64,000 nucleotides of DNA from Tenacibaculum pacificus (GTDB lineage: Bacteria; Bacteroidota; Bacteroidia; Flavobacteriales; Flavobacteriaceae). Both the position numbers and the translations under genes were made by a program. Of the stretch, positions 9,077 to 18,189 are shown one piece after another (within the stretch, counting starts at the first letter, position 1; each line of letters starts with the position of its first letter). The DNA lies in the NCBI RefSeq assembly GCF_027941775.1, contig NZ_CP115917.1:95001-159000 (forward strand). The letters are read 5' to 3'. The notes under the pieces were generated by a model that saw nothing but the letters and a program-made list of their open reading frames with translations, made no database searches and was not told where the DNA came from.

Positions 9077-11205
9077 AATAGGGCTGGTTTTAAGTGGTGG
9101 TGGTGCTAAAGGTTTTGCACATATCGGAGTTTTAAAAGAGTTAGAAAAAGCAGGTGTTCAAGTTGATTACATTGGTGGTACAAGTATGGGTGCTATCATT
9201 GGTGGATTATATGCTACAGGGTATTCTGCCGATCAAATTGAACAGATTATTTTAAAAACGGATTTCAATGAAATTAATTACAGATGAAATCTCGAGAAGT
9301 GAAAAGCCTTTTTTTAGTAAAGTTCACGATGAAAAATATGCGATTAAATTACCTATTACAGATGGAAAAATAGGGCTTCCTTTAGGTTTTTCAAAAGGAC
9401 AAAATGTATTGAGTTTTTTAACAGAATTATTAGCACCTGTTGATGAAATTAAAGATTTTTCGAAACTTCCAATTCCTTTTTATTGTATTGCAACAAATAT
9501 TGAAACAGGTAAGGAAGTTGTTTTAGAAGATGGGTTTTTACCATTGGCATTAAGAGCAAGTGGTGCTTTTCCATCATTATTAAATCCTGTTGAAATTAAT
9601 GGTGAATTATTAGTTGATGGAGGAGTTGTAAATAATTTTCCTGTTGATATAATGAAACAAAAAGATGTAGATATAATAATTGGAGTTAGCGTTCAAGGAG
9701 AACTATTAAAGAGAGACGAATTATCATCTATTGCTCCATTATTATTGCAAATTGTTAATTTTCAAATGTATGAAAAAGAAGAAAGTCAAATAGATTTACT
9801 AAATATTTATATCCGTCCAAACCTTTTAGAATATGGAGTAATTTCTTTTGATAAAAAAGAAGAAATAATAAAGGAAGGGAAAAAAACAGCTAAACCGTTT
9901 AAAGTTGTTTTTGATAGTATTGCAAAGCTTCAACCAAATAAAAGAAAGCCTCACATATTAAATGTAAAAAAAGAAAAGTTTTTAGTAGATAGAATTATAA
10001 TTAAAGGAAATGAAAATTATACAAATGATTACATTTTAGGTAAGTTACAATTAACAGAAGGTGATAGTGTTTCTTATAAAGGTATTTCTAAAAAAATAAA
10101 TACACTTACAGCAACAAATAATTTTAAAAGAATAGATTATCATTTAGAAAAATCATTTGAAGGTAAAAAATTAGAATTAATAATTAAGGAAGAAAATATA
10201 AAATCTTCTTTAAGGATAGGAGTGCATTATGATTTATTATATAATACAGGAGTATTGTTAAACTATAATCATAAGAAAATTTTAAAACAAAATGATGAAT
10301 TATCGTTAGATGTAGTTATAGGTGATAGGATTCGATATGATTTTCAATATTTTGTAGATAACGGGCTGAAACCTAGTTACGGTTTTACTTCTAGATATAA
10401 TTCTTTTAAAAGTGATCTTTTATTTGATGATACAGTTATAAATGTAAAGTATACAGATCTTACGAATGCTTTGTATTTACAAACAACTTTTGATAAAAAA
10501 TTTGCATTCGGATTAGGAATTGAACATAAAGCATTAAAAGTAACTTCTTTAAATCTTTTAAATAATGGTGATGAAACTTTTTTTGATAAAAGTAATTATG
10601 GAAGTATGTATTCTTTTTTAAAATTAGATACTTATAATAAAGCAATATTTCCTACAAAAGGATTTTATGCAGATATCGGTTTTAAATGGTTTGTTTGGTC
10701 AGATAGAAATAAAAATTTATCAAAACTAGAAACAGGGAGTAATCTTTTTCATCAATTTTCACAAGTAGAAGCAACTTTAGGTGGAGCTGCTACTTTGTTT
10801 AATAAGTTAACTTTACAGTATACTTCGGAATTTGGATATACTTTAGGGAAAAAATCATCTCAAATGTTTGATTATCATTTAGGTGGATATAATAAAAATT
10901 ACATAAATAATTTCAAACCTTTTTATGGATATAAAACAGGTGCTTTAAATAATCAGTCTTTTTTAAAGTCAGAGTTTGATTTTAGATATCAAATTATAGA
11001 TAAACATTATATTACTTTTATAGCAAATTATGCTCGTGTTGAACAAGATATTTTATCAGGAGCAGATTTATTTAAAAACACAAAATTAGGATATGCAATA
11101 GGTTATAGTGTAGAAACTCTTATTGGTCCTGTGGAATTAAAATATACTTGGTCTCCTGATCATACCGAAAAACATTGGTTGTTTAATTTAGGGTTTTGGT
11201 TTTAA
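9015..11205 (+). CDS. patatin-like phospholipase with POTRA and outer-membrane barrel, frame-broken
   Basis: A signal peptide (residues 1-16, ending LMMAQ) is followed by a patatin lipase domain: GGGAKG oxyanion loop, GTSMG serine motif near 55 and the DGG aspartate motif ([12 protein letters not shown]). Then come a POTRA-like segment ([18 protein letters not shown]) and a C-terminal Omp85-type beta barrel ending in Phe (NLGFWF). This resembles type Vd (PlpD-like) secretion. The frame breaks near 9274: removing one A joins DFNEI to [13 protein letters not shown]. Full length is about 730 residues. It is inferred to act at the outer membrane on phospholipids. Confidence 0.85.
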
Positions 11206-11211
11206 TGTATA

Positions 11212-11244
11212 AAAAAAACCCGTTTCTTTTGAAACGGGTTTTTT
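11212..11244. terminator. bidirectional terminator between patatin gene and rng
   Basis: AACCCGTTTC and GAAACGGGTT form a stem flanked by A-run and T-run, so it can serve both converging transcripts. Confidence 0.85.
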
Positions 11245-11269
11245 ATGATAATAAGATAGCCTTACTTAT

Positions 11270-12802
11270 TTACTTTTTTTTCAAGAAAAACTTGTATTCT
11301 AAGTATTGGTATGCATCTCTTGGTAATACTTTAATCCACTTTTTGTGTTGTAAAATCCATTTTAAACGAATAGAAATTAACCCTTTTGTTAAATAAGCAG
11401 CTATAAAAGGATGTACATTTAACGTAACTTCTTTATAATTTTTACCACTATTAATTAAGCGTTCTAATTCAGCTTCTATTTTATCAATTAATACAATAGG
11501 AGCCTCAACTTCTCCGTTTTTATTAGGATTAGACTCTCGTGTTTTTATTTCTAATTCAGGTCGTACACGCTGTCTTGTAATTTGTATTAAACCAAACTTA
11601 CTCGGAGGTAAAATTTTGTGTTTAGTACGGTCTAAAGACATTGCATCTTTTAAATGTTGATATAATTTTTGTCTGTTTTCAGTCGTCTTCATATCAATAA
11701 AATCAACTACTATAATTCCACCCATATCACGCAGTTGTAACTGACGTGCTACTTCGGTAGCAGAAATTAAGTTGACTTCTAAAGCAGTTTCTTCTTGGCT
11801 TAGCCCTTTGTTTGAGCGATTACCACTGTTAACATCAATAACATGTAAAGCTTCGGTGTGTTCAATAACTAAATACGCACCTTTACTCATAGAAACTGTT
11901 TTACCAAACGATGTTTTTATCTGACGTTCAATACCAAATTTTTCAAAAATTGGCGTATCAGATTTATGAAGTTTTACAATTTCTTCCTTTTCAGGATAAA
12001 TTTCTTGTAAATATTCTTTAATTTCAACCATTAAAGTTTCATCATTGGTTACAATACTTGTAAAAGAATCGTTCATTACATCTCTTAATATAGAAGATGC
12101 TCTGTTTAACTCACTTAATATTTTTGTTGGGGTGTTTTGATTGGCAATGCTGTTACACATTTTCTCCCAACGTTCCAGTGAATTTTGTAAATCTTTATCT
12201 AGTTCTGCTACCTTTTTGTCTTGGGCAACAGTACGTAAAATAAGCCCAAACCCTTTTGGCTTGATGCTTTTTGCTAATTTTTTTAAACGTTCTTTTTCTT
12301 TTGGGTCTGCTATCTTCTGAGATACAGATACTCTGTTAGAAAAAGGAACTAAAACTAAATACCTACCAGCTATTGATAGTTCCGAGCTAATGCGCGGTCC
12401 TTTGGTAGAAATGGGTTCTTTTACAATTTGTACTAATAAATTTTGACCTGACTTAATTACATCACGTATACTTCCGTCTTTATTGATGTCGTTTTCAGCG
12501 CGAAAGTTTTTTAAAGTGAAATCTTTATAATTACCTATGCTTACCTTCTTAATAAAATTATTTAAAGATTGTACTTGTGGTCCTAAATCATGATAGTGTA
12601 AAAAACCATCCTTAGGATATCCAACATTTACAAAAGCGGCATTTAATCCTGTCATGACTTTTCCTATTTTAGCTAAGAAAATATCTCCGACAGCAAATTT
12701 ATTATCGCTTGTTTCTTTATTTAATTCAATAAGTCTACCATCTCTTAGTAGGGCGAAATCAATATCCGAAGAATTTGAACGAATTATTAATTCTGTTTTC
12801 AT
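11270..12802 (-). CDS. rng: ribonuclease E/G family endoribonuclease
   Basis: 510 residues, RNase G-like in length (no long RNase E C-terminal scaffold). An N-terminal S1 RNA-binding domain (about 35-130) is followed by the catalytic DNase I-like domain with VIDVNSGNRS and VVDFIDMK carrying the two metal-binding Asp residues, and IQITRQRVRPELE downstream. The zinc-link Cys pair of E. coli RNase E is not evident. It processes rRNA and degrades mRNA. The gene ends 26 nt from the terminator it shares with the patatin gene. Confidence 0.93.
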   Translation of the reverse strand: MKTELIIRSNSSDIDFALLRDGRLIELNKETSDNKFAVGDIFLAKIGKVMTGLNAAFVNVGYPKDGFLHYHDLGPQVQSLNNFIKKVSIGNYKDFTLKNFRAENDINKDGSIRDVIKSGQNLLVQIVKEPISTKGPRISSELSIAGRYLVLVPFSNRVSVSQKIADPKEKERLKKLAKSIKPKGFGLILRTVAQDKKVAELDKDLQNSLERWEKMCNSIANQNTPTKILSELNRASSILRDVMNDSFTSIVTNDETLMVEIKEYLQEIYPEKEEIVKLHKSDTPIFEKFGIERQIKTSFGKTVSMSKGAYLVIEHTEALHVIDVNSGNRSNKGLSQEETALEVNLISATEVARQLQLRDMGGIIVVDFIDMKTTENRQKLYQHLKDAMSLDRTKHKILPPSKFGLIQITRQRVRPELEIKTRESNPNKNGEVEAPIVLIDKIEAELERLINSGKNYKEVTLNVHPFIAAYLTKGLISIRLKWILQHKKWIKVLPRDAYQYLEYKFFLKKK

Positions 12803-12935
12803 TCTGAATATAGTTTTGTGCCTACGTAAAAAAATTACGAAGACGGATTAAAATTTGTAAACAGGTATAATTTTTATACCTTTTCAAGGTGTTAAAACCT
12901 TAATGTCAATGAACTTAATACTGCTTTAAAGCAAT

Positions 12936-12963
12936 GAAAAAGTAAGCGTTAGCTTACTTTTTC
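12936..12963 (-). terminator. terminator of the small basic protein gene
   Basis: GAAAAAGTAAGC and GCTTACTTTTTC form a perfect 12-bp stem with a GTTA loop. It overlaps the stop codon of the 29-residue gene, and on the minus strand the 3' arm is T-rich. Confidence 0.7.
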
Positions 12964-13043
12964 TTATGGCGATTTGCTCTTGCTCTTTTCTTTCTTTTGT
13001 GTGTCGAGATTTTTGCTCTCTTTCTTTTTTTACCGCTTGGCAT
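12954..13043 (-). CDS. 29-residue highly basic conserved protein, probably ribosomal
   Basis: The ATG at 13043 gives a 29-residue protein starting MPSGKKRKRAKISTHKRKK and ending RHKKK. About 18 of the 29 residues are Lys, Arg or His, and there are no acidic residues. I recall near-identical tiny basic proteins across Bacteroidota next to HU and RNase G. It may correspond to a Bacteroidota-specific ribosomal protein seen in the Flavobacterium ribosome structure, but I cannot confirm the name. The start is supported by a single in-frame ATG and the stop by a terminator that overlaps it. It lies between HU (56 nt upstream) and rng. Confidence 0.85.
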   Translation of the reverse strand: MPSGKKRKRAKISTHKRKKRARANRHKKK

Positions 13044-13098
13044 AATTAAAATGTTTTGTAAAATCTTTATATGTTAAAGACTTTTGATTAATACTTTA

Positions 13099-13389
13099 TT
13101 ATTTTACAGATACTTTAGTTTTAACACCCTCTGTAAACACTTTTGATGGTTTAAAAGCTGGTATGTTGTGTGCAGGTATTTTAATAGTAGTATTTTTAGA
13201 AATATTTCTACCAGTTTTTTCTGCTCTAGTTTTGATGATGAAACTACCAAAACCTCTTAAATATACATTATCTCCGCTCTCTAATGCATCCTTTACCTCG
13301 TCCATAAACGCTTCAACAGTTGCTAATACATCCGCTTTTTCAATTCCGCTCTTATCTGAAATCTTCGATACGATATCTGCTTTTGTCAT
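13099..13389 (-). CDS. HU-family DNA-binding protein
   Basis: 96 residues, the standard HU/IHF fold and length. It begins MTKADIVSKISDKSGIEKADV and has the DNA-binding beta-arm segment GRNISKNTTIKIPAHNIPAFKPSK with the conserved IPA-x-x-x-P-x-F core and GFGSF before the arm. It bends and compacts DNA. It is the first gene of a short minus-strand group followed by the 29-residue basic protein. Confidence 0.94.
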   Translation of the reverse strand: MTKADIVSKISDKSGIEKADVLATVEAFMDEVKDALESGDNVYLRGFGSFIIKTRAEKTGRNISKNTTIKIPAHNIPAFKPSKVFTEGVKTKVSVK

Positions 13390-13522
13390 TCTATATATAT
13401 TTTGAATTTATTTTTTGAAATAGAGGGTGCAAATATATGATAATTAATCTATTCGTAAAAAAATAAGAATAAAAATATATAAATAAAAAATAGTAATTTC
13501 GCGGGCTAAATTTACATAAACA

Positions 13523-14566
13523 ATGTTTGCTAACCAACTTATTTACTGGTATTTAAAAAATAAAAGAGATTTGCCTTGGCGTAAAACTAAAGATCCTTAC
13601 TTAGTTTGGCTAAGTGAAATAATGTTACAGCAAACGCGTGTAGCCCAAGGTTTACCTTATTTTATAAGCTTTACAACCAACTTTGAAACAGTGTTTGACT
13701 TAGCTAAAGCAGATGAAAGTACGGTACTTAAATTATGGCAAGGATTAGGGTATTATTCAAGAGCAAGAAACCTGCATTTTACAGCAAAACAGGTTGCAAC
13801 CGAGTTAAATGGTGTTTTTCCGAACAATTATAAAGAGCTATTAAAATTAAAAGGAATTGGAGATTACACTGCTTCGGCAATTGCATCGGTTTGTTATGAC
13901 GAACCTGTGGCTGTTGTTGACGGAAATGTATATCGAGTTTTAGCGCGTTATTTTGGTATAAATACACCTATTAATTCTACCAAAGGAATCAAAGAATTTA
14001 AGCAATTAGCACAAACATTAATTGATGTATCGCAGCCAGGAATGTATAATCAAGCAATTATGGATTTTGGAGCTTTACAATGCAAACCGCAAAATCCGTT
14101 ATGCGATTCTTGTCCGTTATCAAATAGTTGTGTGGCTTTAGAAAAACAATTAATAAAAGAGCTTCCTGTAAAAGAGAAGAAAATTAAAGTAAAAAAACGC
14201 TATTTTAATTATCTGGTGGTTGTTACTGATGATAATAAAACTATTATTGAACAAAGAGTAGGTAAAGGTATTTGGCAAGGATTATATCAATTTCCAGTGA
14301 TTGAAACAACAGCTCCAATTTCTGAAACAGCATTGATTGAAGAAGAATCTTTTATAGCCCTTTTTCCTAAAGACACCGTATTATCATTATTTAATCAAAA
14401 AGATATTGTTCATAAACTTTCGCATCAACACTTATTTACAAAGTTTTGGATTGTAAAAACAGCAAACACTTCTGAAAAAACTATTTTATGGAAAGATATT
14501 AAGGAACTACCTGTGCCAGTATTGATTAATAACTTTTTAAATGAATTTTTAAGCAAGGATAACTAA
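13523..14566 (+). CDS. mutY: A/G-specific adenine DNA glycosylase
   Basis: 347 residues. MutY removes adenine mispaired with 8-oxoguanine. The N-terminal motif WYLKNKRDLPWRKTKDPY and LSEIMLQQTRV are typical. The HhH is LKGIGDYTASAIAS, with catalytic Asp in VVDGNVYRVL. The 4Fe-4S loop is CKPQNPLCDSCPLSNSC (CX6CX2CX5C). The C-terminal part is the NUDIX-like 8-oxoG reader. It is followed by ssb, gldE and gldD in the order known from other gliding flavobacteria. A -7-like TAATTTCG lies at 13494-13501, just upstream. Confidence 0.95.
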   Translation: MFANQLIYWYLKNKRDLPWRKTKDPYLVWLSEIMLQQTRVAQGLPYFISFTTNFETVFDLAKADESTVLKLWQGLGYYSRARNLHFTAKQVATELNGVFPNNYKELLKLKGIGDYTASAIASVCYDEPVAVVDGNVYRVLARYFGINTPINSTKGIKEFKQLAQTLIDVSQPGMYNQAIMDFGALQCKPQNPLCDSCPLSNSCVALEKQLIKELPVKEKKIKVKKRYFNYLVVVTDDNKTIIEQRVGKGIWQGLYQFPVIETTAPISETALIEEESFIALFPKDTVLSLFNQKDIVHKLSHQHLFTKFWIVKTANTSEKTILWKDIKELPVPVLINNFLNEFLSKDN

Positions 14567-14572
14567 ATTTCG

Positions 14573-14580
14573 TATATTTG
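14573..14580 (+). promoter_or_regulatory. promoter -7 element for ssb-gldE-gldD
   Basis: TATATTTG matches the Bacteroidota -7 consensus TAnnTTTG and lies 23 nt before the ssb ATG. Confidence 0.6.
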
Positions 14581-14602
14581 ATTTTACACAAAGAATAAAC
14601 TC

Positions 14603-15007
14603 ATGGCAGGAACAGTAAATAAAGTTATTTTAATAGGTCATTTAGGTGATGAATTAAAAATGCATTATTTTGGAGAGGGTAATGCTGTAGGTCGTTTTCC
14701 ATTAGCGACTAATGAAAATTATACCAATCGTCAAACAGGTGAAAAAATAAATAATATTGAATGGCATAATATTGTTGTACGTAATAAATTAGCCGAAATT
14801 TGTGAAAAATATTTATCAAAAGGAGATAAAGTATATTGCGAAGGACGCATTAAAACACGTCAATATGAAGCTGATGGACAAAAACGATATACAACAGAAA
14901 TTCAAGTGCAAGAAATGACTTTTTTATCAACAAAAAAAGATCTTACTGCGCCTCCTATTGCTAACAAAGTCATAAAAAAGAGTGTTGCTAATAAAGAAAC
15001 TTATTAA
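14603..15007 (+). CDS. ssb: single-stranded DNA-binding protein, short tail
   Basis: 134 residues. The N-terminal 110 residues form the SSB OB fold: MAGTVNKVILIGHLGDELKM, VGRFPLATNE, EWHNIVVRNKLAEICEKYLSKGDKVYCEGRI. The C-terminus ends VANKETY and lacks the acidic D-D-x-P-F type tip that normally recruits repair partners, so protein contacts may differ or a second SSB may exist elsewhere. No alternative frame supplies the tip. It heads the gldE-gldD transcript. Confidence 0.9.
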   Translation: MAGTVNKVILIGHLGDELKMHYFGEGNAVGRFPLATNENYTNRQTGEKINNIEWHNIVVRNKLAEICEKYLSKGDKVYCEGRIKTRQYEADGQKRYTTEIQVQEMTFLSTKKDLTAPPIANKVIKKSVANKETY

Positions 15008-15049
15008 AAAATAAAAATGGACAACATTAGTTTACTTAAAATTTAAAAA

Positions 15050-16351
15050 TTGGATACAGAACCCAACTCCTTATTCTTAGCGATATCAACTATTGATTTG
15101 TTAACAACAATAAATTGTTTTTTATTATTGTTTCTATTAATATGTTCGGCCTTAGTTTCAGGAACAGAAGTAGCTTTTTTTTCCATTTCACAAACTCAAT
15201 TAGATGAACTTTCATCTTCTTCAAAAGAAAAAAGTAGTGTTGTAGGACTTCTTGAGAATCCTAAAAAATTATTAGCTACTATTTTAATTACCAATAACTT
15301 TATTAATATTCTTATTGTATTAATATTTGCTTCGATAGGTGAAGTGTTTTTTAGTGGACTTTCTGATGGTGTAAAGTTTTTAGTAGAAGTTGTTTTTGTT
15401 ACTTTTTTAATTTTATTATTTGGTGAAGTATTACCAAAAGTATATGCAACTAGAAAATCAATGCAGTTTGCAGGTTTTATGGCAAAAATTATTCAAGTTT
15501 TAAATGTTGTTTTAACGCCATTAAGTACGCCACTAATTAAATTAACAAGTGTTGTTGAAAATAAATTAGGAAATAAAAATAGCAACTTTTCAGTAGAACG
15601 TTTATCCGAAGCTTTAGAATTAACTTCTAGCGGAGCAACAACTAAAGAAGAACAAAAAATTTTAGAAGGTATTGTTAATTTTGGTAATACAGAAACAGTA
15701 CAAATAATGAAACCAAGAACAGATGTTTGTGCTATTTCTGATGATACATTATATGAAGAAGTTTTAAAAATAATTTTAAAAAATGGGTATTCACGAATTC
15801 CTGTATATCACGAAAATATAGATAGTATTAAAGGAGTTTTATATGCTAAAGATTTATTAGCTCATTTAAATGAAAAAACACTTAATTGGCAAAAACTGAT
15901 AAGACAGCCTTTTTTTGTTCCTGAAAATAAAAAATTAGACGACTTATTAGGAGAGTTTAAAGAGTTAAAAATGCACCTAGCTATTGTTGTTGATGAGTAC
16001 GGTGGTACAAGTGGAATTGTAACTTTAGAAGATGTTATTGAAGAAATTGTAGGTGATATAAATGATGAATTTGATGATGATGATTTAAGCTATTCTAAAC
16101 TTGATGAAAACAATTATATTTTTGAAGGAAAAATAACTATTAAAGATTTTTGTCGTGTTTTAGATGACGATGATGAAGATAAGTTTGAAAACTTAAAAGG
16201 TGAAAGCGAAACACTAGCAGGATTTATTTTAGAAGTATCAGGTAAATTTCCTAAAAAAGGAGAAAAAATAAATTTTAGTAACTACACTTTTACTATTGAA
16301 GCGTTAGATAGAAAACGTATAAAACAAATAAAAGCAACACGAAATGCGTAA
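15050..16351 (+). CDS. gldE: gliding motility-associated protein GldE (CNNM/CBS family)
   Basis: 433 residues. It has an N-terminal CNNM transmembrane domain of about four helices (residues about 20-160), then a CBS pair (IMKPRTDVCAIS ... YSRIPVYHENIDSIKGVLYAKDLL ... VVDEYGGTSGIVTLEDVIEEIVGDINDEFD) and a C-terminal CorC/HlyC domain. The family resembles Mg/Co efflux proteins. In Flavobacterium johnsoniae, gldE lies beside gldD and contributes to gliding and type IX secretion assembly. The start is TTG at 15050. The end overlaps gldD by 8 nt. Confidence 0.9.
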   Translation: MDTEPNSLFLAISTIDLLTTINCFLLLFLLICSALVSGTEVAFFSISQTQLDELSSSSKEKSSVVGLLENPKKLLATILITNNFINILIVLIFASIGEVFFSGLSDGVKFLVEVVFVTFLILLFGEVLPKVYATRKSMQFAGFMAKIIQVLNVVLTPLSTPLIKLTSVVENKLGNKNSNFSVERLSEALELTSSGATTKEEQKILEGIVNFGNTETVQIMKPRTDVCAISDDTLYEEVLKIILKNGYSRIPVYHENIDSIKGVLYAKDLLAHLNEKTLNWQKLIRQPFFVPENKKLDDLLGEFKELKMHLAIVVDEYGGTSGIVTLEDVIEEIVGDINDEFDDDDLSYSKLDENNYIFEGKITIKDFCRVLDDDDEDKFENLKGESETLAGFILEVSGKFPKKGEKINFSNYTFTIEALDRKRIKQIKATRNA

Positions 16352-16895
16352 TATTTTATTACTTTTATCACTACTAATATTAATTAGTTGTGGCGAACAA
16401 ACCTTACCAAAACCTAAAGCATATTTAAGTTTACAATATCCTAATTTAGGATATAATATATTAAATCAAAATACACCATATACTTTTGATGTTGCAAAAA
16501 GTGCTACAATTAAAAAGTTACCAAAAAATTGGTTAAAAATTAAGTATCCTGCCTTAAAAGCGTCTATTGATATTACTTACAGACCTATCAATAATAATTT
16601 AAAAGAATTATTAGTTGAAGCAGAAAAATTAGTATTAGAACATACCGTAAAAGCAGACCATATTTCATGGAGAGATTATGCCGATTCAGATAAAAAAGTG
16701 TACGGTAAAATGTGTGAAATATCAGGGAATGCCGCTTCACAAATACAATTTCATGTAACAGATAGTACGAATCACTTTTTAAAAGGTTCACTATTTTTTT
16801 ACACAAAACCTAATTACGATTCTATTTTACCAGCAGTTGAATACATCAAAAAAGATATGATTCAAATGTTAGAAACCTTAAAGTGGAAAGAGTAA
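16344..16895 (+). CDS. gldD: gliding motility lipoprotein GldD
   Basis: 183 residues. It begins with a lipoprotein signal ending LISC, lipidation Cys at residue 16. The remainder carries the GldD pattern YLSLQYPNLGYN ... KYPALKASIDITYRPI ... ADHISWRDYADSDKKVYGKMCEISGNAASQIQFHVTDSTNHFLKGSLFF. It is needed for gliding in flavobacteria and sits in the periplasm or at the outer membrane. It overlaps gldE by 8 nt and ends at a terminator. Confidence 0.92.
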   Translation: MRNILLLLSLLILISCGEQTLPKPKAYLSLQYPNLGYNILNQNTPYTFDVAKSATIKKLPKNWLKIKYPALKASIDITYRPINNNLKELLVEAEKLVLEHTVKADHISWRDYADSDKKVYGKMCEISGNAASQIQFHVTDSTNHFLKGSLFFYTKPNYDSILPAVEYIKKDMIQMLETLKWKE

Positions 16896-16917
16896 GTAAA
16901 GAATAATTAAAAAGTAA

Positions 16918-16947
16918 AAACACATCAATATTTGATGTGTTTTTTAT
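16918..16947 (+). terminator. terminator after gldD
   Basis: AAACACATCAA and TTGATGTGTTT form a perfect stem with a 3-nt loop followed by a T-run. Confidence 0.85.
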
Positions 16948-16976
16948 TTTAAGATTATAATGTTTATTATTTTTTT

Positions 16977-17062
16977 TTGAAGCAATTTCCCGCTTTCCGC
17001 ACTCGCTTTTTTTTGAAGAAAAATCAAAAAAAGAGCTCAAACAATTGCTTCAATCGGGGCTA
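16977..17062 (+). repeat. dispersed intergenic repeat, copy 2
   Basis: Plus-strand copy, almost identical to copies 1 and 3: starts TTGAAGCAATTTCCCGC and ends CAATCGGGGCTA. It lies between the converging gldD and heme A synthase genes, after the gldD terminator. AAGCAATT at the start and AATTGCTT near the end give the outer stem. Confidence 0.9.
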
Positions 17063-17081
17063 GAAATAGTTACAGTTTTTA

Positions 17082-18104
17082 TTAACTTATTACACGACGA
17101 CTTTGTAATAATAAATAAAATTGTAATCCAAATAAAACAGCTCCAGAAAGCAAATGTATAGCTTGTGTTCCTAAAGGGAAATCAGCATAATACATTAAAA
17201 TTCCTGTAATGGTTTCTAAAAATATTAAAGCTACAATCCAGTTTACTAATTTGTAACCTAAATCTTTCAATTGATTTAAGTAAAACATTCCTAAGTTTAC
17301 TAACACAATAGCAATGGTAAATGAACGATGAAAGTAAAATTTAAAACTCGGATTTAGTAAACTATATTGTTTATTATCAAATCCATAAAGTTTTACTTGT
17401 TCATCAATAAACTGACGAACTTGCGTTCCCATAGCTATTTGAATTAATGAAAATACTACCGAAAAAATCAGTAACTTATTAAATAACGAATTGTATTTAT
17501 AGGTTATTTTTTTACGTTCAGAAACTATAAATAATAGCCATAATAATAAGCCAACAATTACTAAACCAGCCACCATATGAATGGTAATAATAGTCGGTTT
17601 TAAATTAGAATCGACTACAGTTTTACCTAGCCAAGCTTCAAAAAGCATTAAAGAGAAAGCTCCGAAGGATAACAGCGTAATTTGTTTTTTTTCTTTCCAA
17701 AAAGAAAGTGAAGAGTAAATTAAAAATAAAAAGCAAAACCCTGCTAGTACCGATGCTAATCGGTTGATATATTCTGTCCAAGTATGCAGTTTATTAAATT
17801 TTGCGTAACTGTGTTTTGTGTATTTTTTCCAGTTACTATTATTAAATTTTTCGGATGTTTTTAAATTGTTTTCGGCAACAAAAAGCACTTCATCTTTAAC
17901 TATAATCATTCCTTCTTTGTACTCAGTATTTGGATGCCAAGTAATTTGTGCTTCCGAAGTAGGAGGTATGTAATAACCAAAACATTTTGGCCAATCAGGG
18001 CAACCCATTCCAGAGCCAGTCATACGAACTATTGACCCTGCTAAAAAGATAATATATACAGAAATTAAAGAAATTTTGACTAAGAGAGGAAAGTGTTTTT
18101 TCAT
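17082..18104 (-). CDS. ctaA: heme A synthase (COX15/CtaA family)
   Basis: 340 residues with about eight membrane helices. It oxidises the C8 methyl of heme O to make heme A for cytochrome oxidase. The N-terminal motif GSIVRMTGSGMGCPDWPKCFG is characteristic, as are the heme-ligand His regions HTWTEYINRLAS, TIHMVAGL, FYFHRSF and IHLLSGA. An insert between the first two helices (about residues 48-100) forms a periplasmic loop common in Bacteroidota. It is downstream of a terminator and so probably transcribed alone. Confidence 0.92.
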   Translation of the reverse strand: MKKHFPLLVKISLISVYIIFLAGSIVRMTGSGMGCPDWPKCFGYYIPPTSEAQITWHPNTEYKEGMIIVKDEVLFVAENNLKTSEKFNNSNWKKYTKHSYAKFNKLHTWTEYINRLASVLAGFCFLFLIYSSLSFWKEKKQITLLSFGAFSLMLFEAWLGKTVVDSNLKPTIITIHMVAGLVIVGLLLWLLFIVSERKKITYKYNSLFNKLLIFSVVFSLIQIAMGTQVRQFIDEQVKLYGFDNKQYSLLNPSFKFYFHRSFTIAIVLVNLGMFYLNQLKDLGYKLVNWIVALIFLETITGILMYYADFPLGTQAIHLLSGAVLFGLQFYLLLQSRRVIS

Positions 18105-18146
18105 CAGAAGAAATGTTTTTACAAAGATACTATAAACGCATAAAAA

Positions 18147-18168
18147 AAGCTCCTCATTTGAGGAGCTT
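18147..18168 (-). terminator. terminator of the Cys-rich HMA gene
   Basis: AAGCTCCTC and GAGGAGCTT stem with an ATTT loop. On the minus strand a T-run follows the stem. It separates the Cys-rich gene from heme A synthase. Confidence 0.85.
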
Positions 18169-18189
18169 CATCATATAAATTATAAAAAA

